This document shows positions 46,801 to 55,030 of a stretch of 64,000 bases of DNA, one piece after another (the first letter of the stretch is position 1; every line of letters starts with the position of its first letter). The position numbers and the translations under genes are program-made. The notes beneath the pieces are model-generated. The model was not told where the DNA came from, searched no databases, and was given only the letters and a program-made list of their open reading frames with translations. This stretch comes from an uncultured Bacteroidales bacterium. Its GTDB lineage: Bacteria > Bacteroidota > Bacteroidia > Bacteroidales > FEN-979. Location of the stretch: positions 62,001-126,000 of the forward strand of contig CAISRB010000033.1 in NCBI GenBank assembly GCA_903887775.1, read 5' to 3'.

Positions 46801-48518
46801 ATAAGCAGCACATTATACGGACGGTTATCGCCAACCACAAAAGTGCTTTTAATCCCGGGTACATTAAGGAATTTCTTTTCGATGACCTGGGGGGCGACGG
46901 TTTGTCCCCTGTTGTTTTTATAAATATCCTTTACCCGGTCAACGATTTCATGATATCCGTCTTTATTGATGACAAAAACATCACCTGTTTTCAGCCAGAA
47001 GTCTTCCTTTTCAGAAACCGGGTAAGCGATAATGCCTGATGGAGGAGCATCTTCAAGGTACCTGCCGATATAATGCCCGCTGATCTCGAGCTCAGAGTTC
47101 TCGTTCAGCCTGGTGACCACACCCGGCAAAGGAATGCCGACTTTGTAATCCTGGTAGCTGAAAGGAGGTGTCATCGTTATACCTCCCGTGGCTTCCGTCA
47201 TGCCAAATCCGCTGCATAAAGCTATGCCGTGTTCGTTAAAAAAGCGGAAAACTTTGGGATCGAGATACCCCGCGGCGCTAAGTCCCCATTTAAGGCGGTT
47301 GCCTGCGACCTCTTCAATGGCCCTGGCCCTGAGTTCCGGACTCCCGATCCCACCTATCTTCTCCTGACATTTTTCATATAATTCATGCCAGCGTAAAGGA
47401 ATGCTGATAAAACCGCTTGGGTTGATCCCGGGGAAAAGGGCGAAAAGCGTTTCAGCCGAGTTGTTCCCGGCAAAAACATAGGTCCCATGCCAGTATATCG
47501 CCCCGGTCATCTCAAGGTAACGGCCAAAAGTGTGGAACAATGGAAGGTAACAGAGGAATGTTTCATTGCCGACTTCCGGGAGGGCTGCAGCACGTGCAAA
47601 ACGCTTCGATACGATATTGTAGACAGAGAAAGAGACTCCCTTTGGAAGGCCCGTGCTGCCCGATGTGAACATTGTTGTTGCAACAGCATTGCCCGGCTTT
47701 ACCGGCCTGGAAGAGAGAATGTGAACGGTCTCTGAACGGGAGACCTTTTTACATTCTTCCTGAAGGTAAGCAACAGAAGAAGACTTCTTTGAGCCCGGGC
47801 TCATTGTGAAGATCCTGAAATTCTTTGCGGTCATCCCGTTAACCTTTTCAAGGACCGCTATTCTCTGGGGTGTATCTGCAACTGCTATATTTACAGAAAG
47901 CTTATCAAACAAGGCAGCGAGGATTTCAGCGCTAAAATGTGTGCTGAAAGGTGAAATGAATATGCCGGAACAAAGACAGGCCAGGTCAACACAGGCGCCT
48001 TCAACACAGTTCTCGGTATAAAGCGCCACCCTGGGTTCTTCATTCACTGCCAGGCAGAATACTGCTGAAATCTCAGCCATATGGCGATAGATCTGCTCAT
48101 AGGTCCATTCCACAGTTGGTGATACCGACATGTCTTTAAAAAGCAACTGCTGCGGATGTTCATCAACTCTTTGTTTCATCAGGTCATTGAATGAATACTG
48201 AGTGTTCCTGAGAATCGTGAAAACCATTTCAGCCCAGCGGTTTCTCGAGGCTGCATCAAGGTTTCTCAGGAAGCGGGATTTCCCGGTTTCATTCAGGAAT
48301 TCAAACCAGGTTTCGCGGGAAACGATGCCTGGGACCTCAATATTTCCCTGATGTTTTCCTGAGGTTTTTCGTTTATTATGTCCCGGCTCCAGTTTCTCAA
48401 GGGGAGCTCCCGCCTCATCCAGCAGGGTTGAGGCTAATGCCTGCCGTTGCTTATCTTTTGCATTTTTCCAGGAAGTCAGTAGTTCTGCCAGCGTCATCAT
48501 CAGATTATTCAGAATCAT
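43869..48518 (-). CDS. Acyl-CoA synthetase-like / GNAT acyltransferase fusion protein
   Basis: A 1549-residue multidomain protein. After a leader of about 100 residues, residues 110-645 form an AMP-binding domain with FTSGSTGLPKG at 284-294, CSGFGMTEATG at 435-445, WLKTGD at 508-513 and a terminal LTPKGSFNRK, the position of the catalytic Lys in long-chain acyl-CoA synthetases. Residues 650-1400 match nothing I know; 770-870 look like helical HEAT-type repeats. Residues 1400-1549 form a GNAT domain with VVTSALQGKGIAAAMIANFF. One protein may activate an acid and transfer the acyl group. It sits between icd and a divergent acn-gltA pair. The exact substrate is unknown. Confidence 0.8.
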   Translation of the reverse strand: MILNNLMMTLAELLTSWKNAKDKQRQALASTLLDEAGAPLEKLEPGHNKRKTSGKHQGNIEVPGIVSRETWFEFLNETGKSRFLRNLDAASRNRWAEMVFTILRNTQYSFNDLMKQRVDEHPQQLLFKDMSVSPTVEWTYEQIYRHMAEISAVFCLAVNEEPRVALYTENCVEGACVDLACLCSGIFISPFSTHFSAEILAALFDKLSVNIAVADTPQRIAVLEKVNGMTAKNFRIFTMSPGSKKSSSVAYLQEECKKVSRSETVHILSSRPVKPGNAVATTMFTSGSTGLPKGVSFSVYNIVSKRFARAAALPEVGNETFLCYLPLFHTFGRYLEMTGAIYWHGTYVFAGNNSAETLFALFPGINPSGFISIPLRWHELYEKCQEKIGGIGSPELRARAIEEVAGNRLKWGLSAAGYLDPKVFRFFNEHGIALCSGFGMTEATGGITMTPPFSYQDYKVGIPLPGVVTRLNENSELEISGHYIGRYLEDAPPSGIIAYPVSEKEDFWLKTGDVFVINKDGYHEIVDRVKDIYKNNRGQTVAPQVIEKKFLNVPGIKSTFVVGDNRPYNVLLIVPDKVDSLFSSLEGDNLREYFHQIVMSANKDVAPYERVVNFTLLEREFSAEKGELTPKGSFNRKAIESSFAKLIDSLYQSNVVLIKGVNITISIPKWFYRDLGILESDIILSKYRLENTRTKQTLDIKKSKAGGWIIGDLIYSFNSDILDLGVFTRSPKLWTGNPSLISFCPVKEGWDVPVKGISEIIYIAKPGHVYKEECKASGNIRDQFVARANILLCQALYGSESDAITAIGKIGEIFIESEYRLAEVMRLRLEALAFHPLEEVRCMAYRTILLYAPQPEAIPNLPMFLESGLSFLNEKSIQAIASSNIGKHRLDALKQRLYFYRTHSSWPAPVKMRNQFADMLRMLYNFALRHLDFYVPVRAELSRWILHRQDPWLSKKAEDYFYRLAQVFENHMEGRGPKYPLSTWKSKLVFEHGIQNTDKERILKIFQTTKFLEESIVLTFNEWDFDLKDVPPGGIWILRLLAFKEFKHYRLSVNTKAGKHFDLHIVISNNPEYKPNPDTFYWQASLAGFPYGAAVASLMGSSRPNLGLLSTQYIGGLTAWDRIREFAEIHRSSGFVKPNAWKKVFIRSLVAVFKAWHHSGYQIVPGAITPTNISIPEMDFRESAVILTLTGWSEYRSPLSLVNPMVQDYYCKTTALYPWVKKQIDINWIFDACIEALGKQEAIEFLTSLKEELKKHKVICHDQTNMKHHLNKYLAENIRLFHLPLSLYAAIDQYIDWYRMNPLTTAAAKEQTIVELMELFRLNSWPDLVRYSFYRHTYFINSGTEALRSFDCLIETMQEKQDTLPIQLIELSDLQSALTEEEDKNIFSHMVFPRLQTDQHIDLLKIGEHLKEHILVRFDIYDLDRKHYTQYEPVEPRETGQLYQMFFRENYPKEISKTDHQHVVADETGKIIGGLTWHFLDEATVLFDGIVVTSALQGKGIAAAMIANFFVSMSAYGIKVIKAHFLFGNYYMKHFFEVDKKWGALVKII

Positions 48519-48531
48519 TAAAGGAAACTTG

Positions 48532-48539
48532 CAAATTTA
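48532..48539 (-). promoter_or_regulatory. -7 element (TAAATTTG) of the AMP-binding/GNAT gene
   Basis: TAAATTTG on the minus strand fits TAnnTTTG and lies 13 bases before the ATG at 48518. It is within 15 bp of the opposing -7 box for aconitase. Confidence 0.5.
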
Positions 48540-48553
48540 TCGATTCAAATTGT

Positions 48554-48561
48554 TAATTTTG
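48554..48561 (+). promoter_or_regulatory. -7 element (TAATTTTG) of aconitase
   Basis: TAATTTTG fits TAnnTTTG and lies 26 bases before the ATG at 48588. TTG at 48529-48531 is a -33 candidate with a 22-base spacer; it overlaps the divergent promoter. Confidence 0.5.
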
Positions 48562-48587
48562 AATTCGAATAAAAGATATTTTATACC

Positions 48588-50846
48588 ATGTTACTTGAAT
48601 TAGATAAAATTGAAGCCATCTATCAGAAGATCAGTACATCTGCGGATAAAGCTAAAAAGATCCTCGCTCATCCTTTAACGCTTACCGAGAAGATTTTGTA
48701 CGGGCATTTGTTTGACGAAATTCCAGGTTCCCCATACAAGCGCGGAACAGATTATGTGAACTTCCGCATTGACCGTGTTGCCATGCAGGATGCAACGGCA
48801 CAGATGGCATTGCTTCAGTTCATGACAGCCGGAAGGCAATCTTCAGCGGTTCCGGCAACGGTTCATTGCGATCACCTTATTCTGGCAAAAGAAGGGGTGA
48901 GCCCCGACCTTGCTGCCGCTTTATCACAAAATGCCGAAGTATACAACTTCCTGCAGTCAGTCTCGGCAAAATACGGCATCGGGTTCTGGAAACCCGGCGC
49001 AGGGATTATACACCAGGTAGTGTTTGAGAATTATGCATTTCCCGGCCAGATGATGATAGGAACGGATTCCCATACACCCAATGCCGGCGGACTAGGAATG
49101 CTTGCCATCGGGGTCGGAGGCGCTGATGCAGTGGACGTCATGTCAAACATTCCCCTGGAACTTAAGATGCCAAAGATCTTGGGCGTTGAGCTCACAGGTA
49201 AATTAAACGGCTGGGTTTCTGCAAAGGATGTTATCCTGGCACTTTCAGGCATATTAACGGTTAAAGGCGGCACCGGGTTTATTATTGAATACTTCGGAGA
49301 CGGAGCTGAATCCCTTTCCTGTACGGGCAAAGGGACTATCTGTAATATGGGGGCTGAAGTCGGGGCAACCTGTTCGGTCTTTGCATACGATGCAAGCATG
49401 AAGCGGTATCTTGAAGCTACCGGCCGAAAAGCTGTGGCCGAAAAGGCTGATCAGTATGCAGCTTTTCTGAAAGCCGATCCCGAAGTTACCAGGGACCCTT
49501 CAAAGTATTATGACCAGGTTATCCATATCAACCTCTCCGAACTGGAACCTTATGTAAACGGCCCGTTCACACCCGATCTTGCAAACCCCGTTTCGGCCCT
49601 CCCTGCTTTTTTGAAAGAAAATGATTACAGCGATACACTCGAGGTGGGACTGATAGGTTCCTGCACCAACTCTTCCTATGAAGACCTTTCAAGGGCTGCT
49701 TTCATCGCACGCCAGGCCAAAGCAAAGAAGCTGAATGTAAAAGCCGGGTTTATAATAACACCAGGTTCTGAACAGATCAGGTTTACAGCCGAAAGGGACG
49801 GGTTGCTCGAAGCCTTTGACGAAATAGGGGGGGTGATCATGGCCAATGCATGTGGCCCCTGCATCGGCCAATGGTCAAGGAAGATGGATGATCCTGAAAG
49901 AAAAAATTCCATCGTGACCTCATTCAACAGGAACTTTACCAAACGCAACGATGGCAATGCAGGTACCCATACTTTCATTGCCTCTCCCGAGATGGTCACA
50001 GCAATGGCTCTTGCAGGAAGGCTTTCATTCAATCCATTAAAAGATAGTATTGTGAATGCTGATGGCCGGGAGGTTAAACTCGACGAGCCCCGGGGGTACG
50101 AGTTGCCGCCAAAAGGTTTCGATGTGAGGGATCCCGGTTTCATCCCGCCTCCGGCTGATCCGAAAAATATAAGGGTGGAAGTGAAACCCGATTCCGGCAG
50201 GCTTCAGCTGCTCGAACCCTTTGAGGTATGGAATGGTAAAGACATCACCGGAATGCGTCTGCTCATCAAGGCGAAAGGCAAATGCACTACCGACCATATT
50301 TCCATGGCAGGACCCTGGCTTAAATACCGGGGACATCTTGACAAGATATCCGACAACCTGCTTATGGGTGCTGTCAATGCCTTCAACGGCAAGACCAATT
50401 CGGTAAAGAACGGGATTACCGGTGAATTTGCAGAAGTCTCGAAAACCGCGAGGTATTACAAAGCCAATCATATCCCTTCACTGGTGGTTGGTGATGAAAA
50501 TTATGGCGAAGGTTCATCGCGTGAGCATGCCGCTATGGAGCCAAGGTTTCTTGGAGTGAGGGTAGTCCTGGTGAGGTCATTCGCGAGGATACATGAAACC
50601 AATCTTAAAAAGCAGGGCATTCTGGCGTTGACATTCGCCAATCCGGCTGATTACGACAAAATCCAGGAAGATGACGCCTTTGATCTTTCAGGGCTTCAAA
50701 CATTTGAACCGGGAAAACCACTGAAACTGAAGATACACCATGCCGGAGGAAGTACGGAAGACATCCTTCTGAACCATACATACAGCATGCTGCAAATATC
50801 ATGGTTCAAAGCAGGGAGTGCACTTAACTATATGAAAGAAAAATAA
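48588..50846 (+). CDS. acn: Aconitate hydratase (mitochondrial-type)
   Basis: A 752-residue Fe-S enzyme that isomerises citrate to isocitrate. The [4Fe-4S] ligands are in [14 protein letters not shown] (Cys near 358) and [11 protein letters not shown] (Cys near 421 and 424). The C-terminal swivel domain has [20 protein letters not shown]. The N-terminus and length resemble the mitochondrial-type aconitases. It is 31 bp upstream of citrate synthase. Confidence 0.96.
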   Translation: MLLELDKIEAIYQKISTSADKAKKILAHPLTLTEKILYGHLFDEIPGSPYKRGTDYVNFRIDRVAMQDATAQMALLQFMTAGRQSSAVPATVHCDHLILAKEGVSPDLAAALSQNAEVYNFLQSVSAKYGIGFWKPGAGIIHQVVFENYAFPGQMMIGTDSHTPNAGGLGMLAIGVGGADAVDVMSNIPLELKMPKILGVELTGKLNGWVSAKDVILALSGILTVKGGTGFIIEYFGDGAESLSCTGKGTICNMGAEVGATCSVFAYDASMKRYLEATGRKAVAEKADQYAAFLKADPEVTRDPSKYYDQVIHINLSELEPYVNGPFTPDLANPVSALPAFLKENDYSDTLEVGLIGSCTNSSYEDLSRAAFIARQAKAKKLNVKAGFIITPGSEQIRFTAERDGLLEAFDEIGGVIMANACGPCIGQWSRKMDDPERKNSIVTSFNRNFTKRNDGNAGTHTFIASPEMVTAMALAGRLSFNPLKDSIVNADGREVKLDEPRGYELPPKGFDVRDPGFIPPPADPKNIRVEVKPDSGRLQLLEPFEVWNGKDITGMRLLIKAKGKCTTDHISMAGPWLKYRGHLDKISDNLLMGAVNAFNGKTNSVKNGITGEFAEVSKTARYYKANHIPSLVVGDENYGEGSSREHAAMEPRFLGVRVVLVRSFARIHETNLKKQGILALTFANPADYDKIQEDDAFDLSGLQTFEPGKPLKLKIHHAGGSTEDILLNHTYSMLQISWFKAGSALNYMKEK

Positions 50847-50847
50847 T

Positions 50848-50855
50848 TACATTTG
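50848..50855 (+). promoter_or_regulatory. -7 element (TACATTTG) of citrate synthase
   Basis: TACATTTG fits TAnnTTTG, just after the aconitase stop codon and 22 bases before the ATG at 50878. Citrate synthase may therefore be transcribed alone as well as from the aconitase promoter. Confidence 0.4.
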
Positions 50856-50877
50856 TGCAATTAACAACAGGACAAAT

Positions 50878-52227
50878 ATGGACATGAAGAAATTTATTGC
50901 CGAGCATGCCCCTGAAACGGAAAGCTCATGCACTATTGACGAGCAGCTTTTCAAGCAGTTTGATGTAAAAAGAGGCCTTCGGAATGCAGATCATACGGGC
51001 GTACTTGTAGGACTTACAAGGGTCGGAAGCGTGGTAGGTTACGAAAAAATTGATGGCAAGCTGGTTGCGATCGATGGCAAACTGATCTACCGCGGAATTG
51101 AAATAAGTGACCTGGTTCGCGGCAACCAGGCCGCGAAACGTGCCGGTTTTGATGAAACCGTATTTCTCCTGCTTTTCGGGCATCTCCCAAAAAAGGAAGA
51201 GCTGAAAGTGTTCTCGGAAGGCCTGGCTGAACAAAGGGCCCTGCCCGAGAATTTCAACAGGGATATGATCCTGACCATGAAAGGCAAAGACATCATGAAC
51301 ATGCTTGCCAGGTCTATCCTTGCTTTGTATACACTCGACGAAAATGCGGATGATACCAGCATTCAGAATATCATCAGGCAGTCGGTCAGCCTTATAGCAA
51401 AATTCCCGACCATTGCAGTATATTCCTATCACGCCATGCGCCATCTTATTTATTATGATACACTTACGGTGCGCTATCCGGATAAAAAACTGCACACGGC
51501 CGAGAACTTCCTGTATATGCTCAAGGGGCACGACTATACCCCGCTCGAAGCCGAACTTCTTGATCTTTGCTTAATGCTTCATGCCGAGCATGGAGGCGGC
51601 AACAACTCAACCTTTACCACAAGGGTTGTTAGTTCAAGCGGCACCGATACCTATTCGGCTATTGTCGCTGCCATCGGCTCGCTAAAAGGCCCACTCCATG
51701 GTGGAGCCAACATTGAAGTGATCGACATGATGGACAATATCAAAGCTAATATAAAGAACTGGGGCAACGATGATGAGGTGACCGAATATCTTCGTAAGAT
51801 CCTGAAGAAAGAGGCGTATGACAAGAGTGGAAAGATATACGGATTCGGCCATGCAGTGTACACCGTTTCCGATCCCCGCGCTATCCTCCTGAAAGAGAAA
51901 GCCAGGCTGCTTTCAAAAGAAAAAGGCCGTGAAAAGGAAATGGCCCTGTATGAAGCAATTGAACGAATCGGACCTGAAATCTATTATGAATTCAAAGGCA
52001 CGAAGGAGAAACTGATCTCTCCGAACGTTGATTTTTACAGCGGCTTCGTGTATGAATGTCTCAAGATACCGAAGGAACTCTTTACCCCTCTCTTCGCCAT
52101 TTCACGTATCTCCGGATGGTGTTCTCACCGTCTTGAGGAACTGATCAGCGGGCGCAGGATCATACGACCGGCCTACAAGGCTGTTGAGCCCGACCATAAA
52201 TATATCCCGTTCAGCGAGAGAAAGTAG
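50878..52227 (+). CDS. gltA: Citrate synthase
   Basis: A 449-residue enzyme condensing oxaloacetate and acetyl-CoA. Active-site histidine segments are HAEHGGGNNSTFTTRVV and GPLHGGANIEVIDMM, followed by GFGHAVYTVSDPRA and NVDFYSGFVYECLKIP with the catalytic Asp. The length is slightly above the common 430 residues, through an N-terminal extension. Its end overlaps the convergent SDR gene by 17 bp. With acn and icd it gives the oxidative opening of the citric acid cycle. Confidence 0.95.
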   Translation: MDMKKFIAEHAPETESSCTIDEQLFKQFDVKRGLRNADHTGVLVGLTRVGSVVGYEKIDGKLVAIDGKLIYRGIEISDLVRGNQAAKRAGFDETVFLLLFGHLPKKEELKVFSEGLAEQRALPENFNRDMILTMKGKDIMNMLARSILALYTLDENADDTSIQNIIRQSVSLIAKFPTIAVYSYHAMRHLIYYDTLTVRYPDKKLHTAENFLYMLKGHDYTPLEAELLDLCLMLHAEHGGGNNSTFTTRVVSSSGTDTYSAIVAAIGSLKGPLHGGANIEVIDMMDNIKANIKNWGNDDEVTEYLRKILKKEAYDKSGKIYGFGHAVYTVSDPRAILLKEKARLLSKEKGREKEMALYEAIERIGPEIYYEFKGTKEKLISPNVDFYSGFVYECLKIPKELFTPLFAISRISGWCSHRLEELISGRRIIRPAYKAVEPDHKYIPFSERK

Positions 52228-53059
52228 GGTACATTTTGCGCATGGCCCTGTTCACGAAATACGACGAAAAAGCTGAAGGCAGAATTCTTGAAATAAAAAA
52301 ATAACCCAGGCGGTTTGTAAATCCATCAATACAGACCGCCTTTTTTCCGCACATTTTTATAGCATAAGCTGCCACCCTGAACGGATCAGCCATGGGTATA
52401 TCGCCCTGCGCCCTGCTTTCAAGAAATTTCGGAGTGTTGATGATACCTGCGCAGCAAGTGCTGATACCGATTCTGTAAGGCTTCAGCTCGTAATATAAAG
52501 ATCTGGCAAGGCTTATCAGGAATGCCTTGCTTGCTGCATAAGGGGTTATATAGACCGGCGCCATCAACCCGGCCAGGGATGACATCAGCAGTATTTTACC
52601 CGGTTTTTTCTGATCGCGGAGATACCCGGCAAAAGCATGGACAACCAGCATGGCCGTGCGGTTGTTCACATCAATAAAGCGTTCAAGGTTTTCAGAAGAA
52701 TGGTTGAGAAACGGCTTGACCTCCGACATGGCCGCGCAATACACCAACATCGTGCATCCCCCATCCTGTATCCCGGATCCTTCATTCTGCACCCCGGACC
52801 CCGGATCCCGGAGCCTGGATTCCGGATTCCGGACCGCATCCATGCACACCTTCCATGCATCCTGTTCCCCCAGGTCAACACACAGGCTTGTGACTTTGAT
52901 GCCATATTCCTTAACCACCTTCCTCTCTATCTTCTCCAATGCTTCTCTCCCGCGATCGACCAGTATGAGGTTAAATCCTTGCGCAGCAAGCAATGTAGTG
53001 AAAGCCTCGCCCAATCCCTCAGCCGACCCAGCGATGAGGGCCCATTGCACTTCTTCCAT
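52211..53059 (-). CDS. Short-chain dehydrogenase with an internal heptamer-encoded insert
   Basis: About 282 residues from the ATG at 53059; the open frame to a TTG at 53086 overlaps the divergent promoter. The Rossmann glycine motif is GSAEGLG (11-17), followed by LVYCAAMSE and the active-site YAASKAFLISLARSLYYEL. It lacks the usual NNAG, having YCAAM. Between the second strand region and LVYCAAM there is an unusual stretch of about 26 residues (RNPESRLRDPGSGVQNEGSG and on) encoded by a 7-bp DNA repeat. The substrate is unknown; a mammalian-type 17-beta-HSD/retinol relative is possible. Confidence 0.85.
   Translation of the reverse strand: MEEVQWALIAGSAEGLGEAFTTLLAAQGFNLILVDRGREALEKIERKVVKEYGIKVTSLCVDLGEQDAWKVCMDAVRNPESRLRDPGSGVQNEGSGIQDGGCTMLVYCAAMSEVKPFLNHSSENLERFIDVNNRTAMLVVHAFAGYLRDQKKPGKILLMSSLAGLMAPVYITPYAASKAFLISLARSLYYELKPYRIGISTCCAGIINTPKFLESRAQGDIPMADPFRVAAYAIKMCGKKAVCIDGFTNRLGYFFISRILPSAFSSYFVNRAMRKMYPTFSR
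52758..52834 (-). repeat. Heptamer (ATCCGGG-like) repeat inside the SDR coding sequence
   Basis: On the minus strand, eleven contiguous 7-bp units: GTCCGGA, ATCCGGA, ATCCAGG, CTCCGGG, ATCCGGG, GTCCGGG, GTGCAGA, ATGAAGG, ATCCGGG, ATACAGG, ATGGGGG. The array covers 77 bp, so gain or loss of one unit shifts the frame. Confidence 0.85.
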
Positions 53060-53076
53060 GATATTTCCTAATTTTG
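53044..53076 (+). promoter_or_regulatory. Promoter of the DUF1214-like gene
   Basis: ATTG at 53044-53047, a 21-base spacer and TAATTTTG (53069-53076) fit the Bacteroidota pattern. Transcription would begin near 53082, which excludes the TTG frame start at 53074 and supports the ATG at 53107. Confidence 0.5.
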
Positions 53077-53106
53077 CGGCATGCAATAATACTTAATTTC
53101 CTGCGA

Positions 53107-54291
53107 ATGTCTAAGTTGCTCTTTTTCTTCCTGAACCTGATGAAGTCCTGGCAGTCCTTTATTTTAAAGATGAAAGGCAAGACTGCGGATGACATACACG
53201 GGGACCGGATCATATCGGGTAAGGCCTGGGATGAATTCTGCGATAACCTGAAAGCTGCAGGTGCAGCTCTTAAAATGCCGGGTACACCGCGGGATGCCTT
53301 TAACCAGGCCGAAGGCATCCGGTACCTTAGCCGGCTTACGAGGGGAGGGCTTGAGGCTTTCATAGAATACTGTGATCCTGCATTTCCTGTTTTAAGGCGC
53401 ACGGCCCACGAAACGATCAAGCTCGGAGCCGACAACCCCGATAATTATTATTTCAACGCCCAGATCAGCGGGCAATATGAATACCGGCTTACCGGAAAAA
53501 GGAATACTGTGCATTACTTCGGCCTGTTTACCCAGAACGGGAACTACGGAACCACCGGAGGCATGGCGCCATGCGCAGTCCTCGAACATAATGAAATCCA
53601 ATATGAACATGATGGCAGTTTTGAGGTCATCCTGAGCGTTGAAAAGAAAGGAAAGAACTGGCTTAAAATTGAAAAAACAACCAGTATGCTGATGGTAAGG
53701 CAGACCTTCAACAACCGCTTTACCGAGACTCCTGCCGAGATACAAATTGAAAACCTCGATGGCCGCAGGGCTCCGGTAAATATCACGCCGGCGATGGTTG
53801 ACCAGGGATTGAACACCGCATCGATGTTCGTGGGCGGGGCAGCCCTGCTGTTCTCCCGCTGGGCCAAAGGTTTCAAGGAGCATACCAACAAACTTCCCCT
53901 CTTCGACCCGAAGAAGTCGAACGATGCCGGGGGAGATGCCTCCATCATTTATTACCATTCTTACTGGAAACTTGCCGATGACGAGGCCTTGCTGATTGAA
54001 GTGATGCCTCCCGACTGCGATTCCTGGAATTTCCAGTTGAACAACTATTGGATGGAATCCCTCGATTACCGCTATTTTACAGTATGCATCAACAAGGCCT
54101 CCGCAAAATACGAACCGGATGGCTCGGTAAAAGTGGTGGTTGCTCATTCGGATCCCGGCTTGCCAAACTGGATCAGTACCTGCGGGCATTACGAAGGTAC
54201 CATGCTCTGGCGGTGGTACCGGTTGGAGCCCGGGGCGCAGGCGGTAGAACCATCATGCAGGGTGATCACGCTCCGCCATCCGCAGTCATAA
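53107..54291 (+). CDS. DUF1214-like protein
   Basis: A 394-residue protein without a clear signal peptide; the first helix (SKLLFFFLNLMKSW) is hydrophobic but short. The C-terminal part (about 290-390) has MESLDYRYFTVCINKAS, VAHSDPGLPNWISTCGHYEG and MLWRWYRLEP, the pattern of DUF1214. That domain is frequent in mycobacteria and in lipid- or sterol-metabolising bacteria, with no settled function. It is divergent from one SDR gene and lies near a sulfotransferase and a second SDR. Confidence 0.65.
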   Translation: MSKLLFFFLNLMKSWQSFILKMKGKTADDIHGDRIISGKAWDEFCDNLKAAGAALKMPGTPRDAFNQAEGIRYLSRLTRGGLEAFIEYCDPAFPVLRRTAHETIKLGADNPDNYYFNAQISGQYEYRLTGKRNTVHYFGLFTQNGNYGTTGGMAPCAVLEHNEIQYEHDGSFEVILSVEKKGKNWLKIEKTTSMLMVRQTFNNRFTETPAEIQIENLDGRRAPVNITPAMVDQGLNTASMFVGGAALLFSRWAKGFKEHTNKLPLFDPKKSNDAGGDASIIYYHSYWKLADDEALLIEVMPPDCDSWNFQLNNYWMESLDYRYFTVCINKASAKYEPDGSVKVVVAHSDPGLPNWISTCGHYEGTMLWRWYRLEPGAQAVEPSCRVITLRHPQS

Positions 54292-54300
54292 ACAGAAATT

Positions 54301-54319
54301 ATCTGTAAATTATATAAAA
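54301..54319 (+). promoter_or_regulatory. Putative operator, direct repeat copy 1 (regulator gene)
   Basis: ATCTGTAAATTATATAAAA starts 59 bp before the -7 box of the regulator gene. It matches 18 of 19 bases of a copy at 54924-54942, which has nearly the same spacing to the next gene's -7 box. A weaker match continues for about 20 more bases. Confidence 0.55.
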
Positions 54320-54359
54320 GATAGACAAAAATGTATAATAGCTTTTCATCTCCGGAATT

Positions 54360-54367
54360 TACTTTTG
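54360..54367 (+). promoter_or_regulatory. -7 element (TACTTTTG) of the regulator gene
   Basis: TACTTTTG fits TAnnTTTG. The ATG at 54377 is only nine bases downstream, so the message would be nearly leaderless. Confidence 0.45.
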
Positions 54368-54376
54368 CAGATTAAT

Positions 54377-54919
54377 ATGAAAGTCTATCTAAAAAATATG
54401 GTGTGTGTGCGTTGTAAGCTGGTTGTGCAATCGGAATTGGAAAAACATAACTTTCATGACGTGATGGTCATTGAAGAAGAAATGACCATCAATGATAATA
54501 TTGCCCCCGATAGGCTTGACCAACTTAAAGTATTACTGCACAACCTCGGATTTGAATTAATAAATGACAACGAGAATATATTGATAGAAAAAATCAAAAA
54601 ATCCATTACTGAACTGATATACGATACAGGGGATTCATTGAAGATAAATTTCTCTGACTATATCAGTTCAAAATTAGGATACAATTACCATTATCTCAGT
54701 AACCTTTTTTCGGCCGTACATGGTAATTCTATTGAAAAATATTACATCCGTCAGAAAATTGACAGGGTAAAAGAAATTATCATTAACGAAGATCTTTCCT
54801 TCGGTGAAGTCGCTGACAAAGTGCATTACAGCAGCACATCCCATTTGTCGGCTCAGTTTAAAAAGGAAACAGGGCTTACCCTTTCGCAGTTTAAAGCAAC
54901 CCACAGCAAGCGAAAATAA
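54377..54919 (+). CDS. Small AraC-type regulator with an N-terminal HMA-like domain
   Basis: About 180 residues. The first 65 resemble a heavy-metal-associated (HMA) fold with a CxxC pair: MKVYLKNMVCVRCKLVV, C10 and C13. Residues 75-180 form an AraC-type double helix-turn-helix: YISSKLGYNYHYLSNLFSAV, YYIRQKIDRVKEIIINEDLS, FGEVADKVHYSSTSHLSAQF and KKETGLTLSQFK. It may sense a metal or redox state. It is followed by a secreted protein gene with the same upstream repeat, so autoregulation with control of that neighbour is plausible. Confidence 0.8.
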   Translation: MKVYLKNMVCVRCKLVVQSELEKHNFHDVMVIEEEMTINDNIAPDRLDQLKVLLHNLGFELINDNENILIEKIKKSITELIYDTGDSLKINFSDYISSKLGYNYHYLSNLFSAVHGNSIEKYYIRQKIDRVKEIIINEDLSFGEVADKVHYSSTSHLSAQFKKETGLTLSQFKATHSKRK

Positions 54920-54923
54920 GCTA

Positions 54924-54942
54924 ATCTGTAAATCATATAAAA
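54924..54942 (+). promoter_or_regulatory. Putative operator, direct repeat copy 2 (secreted protein gene)
   Basis: ATCTGTAAATCATATAAAA starts 60 bp before the -7 box of the gene at 55031. It differs at one base from copy 1 at 54301-54319. Confidence 0.55.
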
Positions 54943-54983
54943 CATCTGAAAAATTATACAACGGTCCGAAGGATTGATGGTCG

Positions 54984-54991
54984 TAAATTTG
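54984..54991 (+). promoter_or_regulatory. -7 element (TAAATTTG) of the secreted protein gene
   Basis: TAAATTTG fits TAnnTTTG. The ATG at 55031 follows after a leader of about 34 bases. It argues against the frame start at 54974, which would lie upstream of the transcript start. Confidence 0.5.
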
Positions 54992-55030
54992 TATCAGATT
55001 TTTAAAATTAATTTAATCCATTTAAAAATT

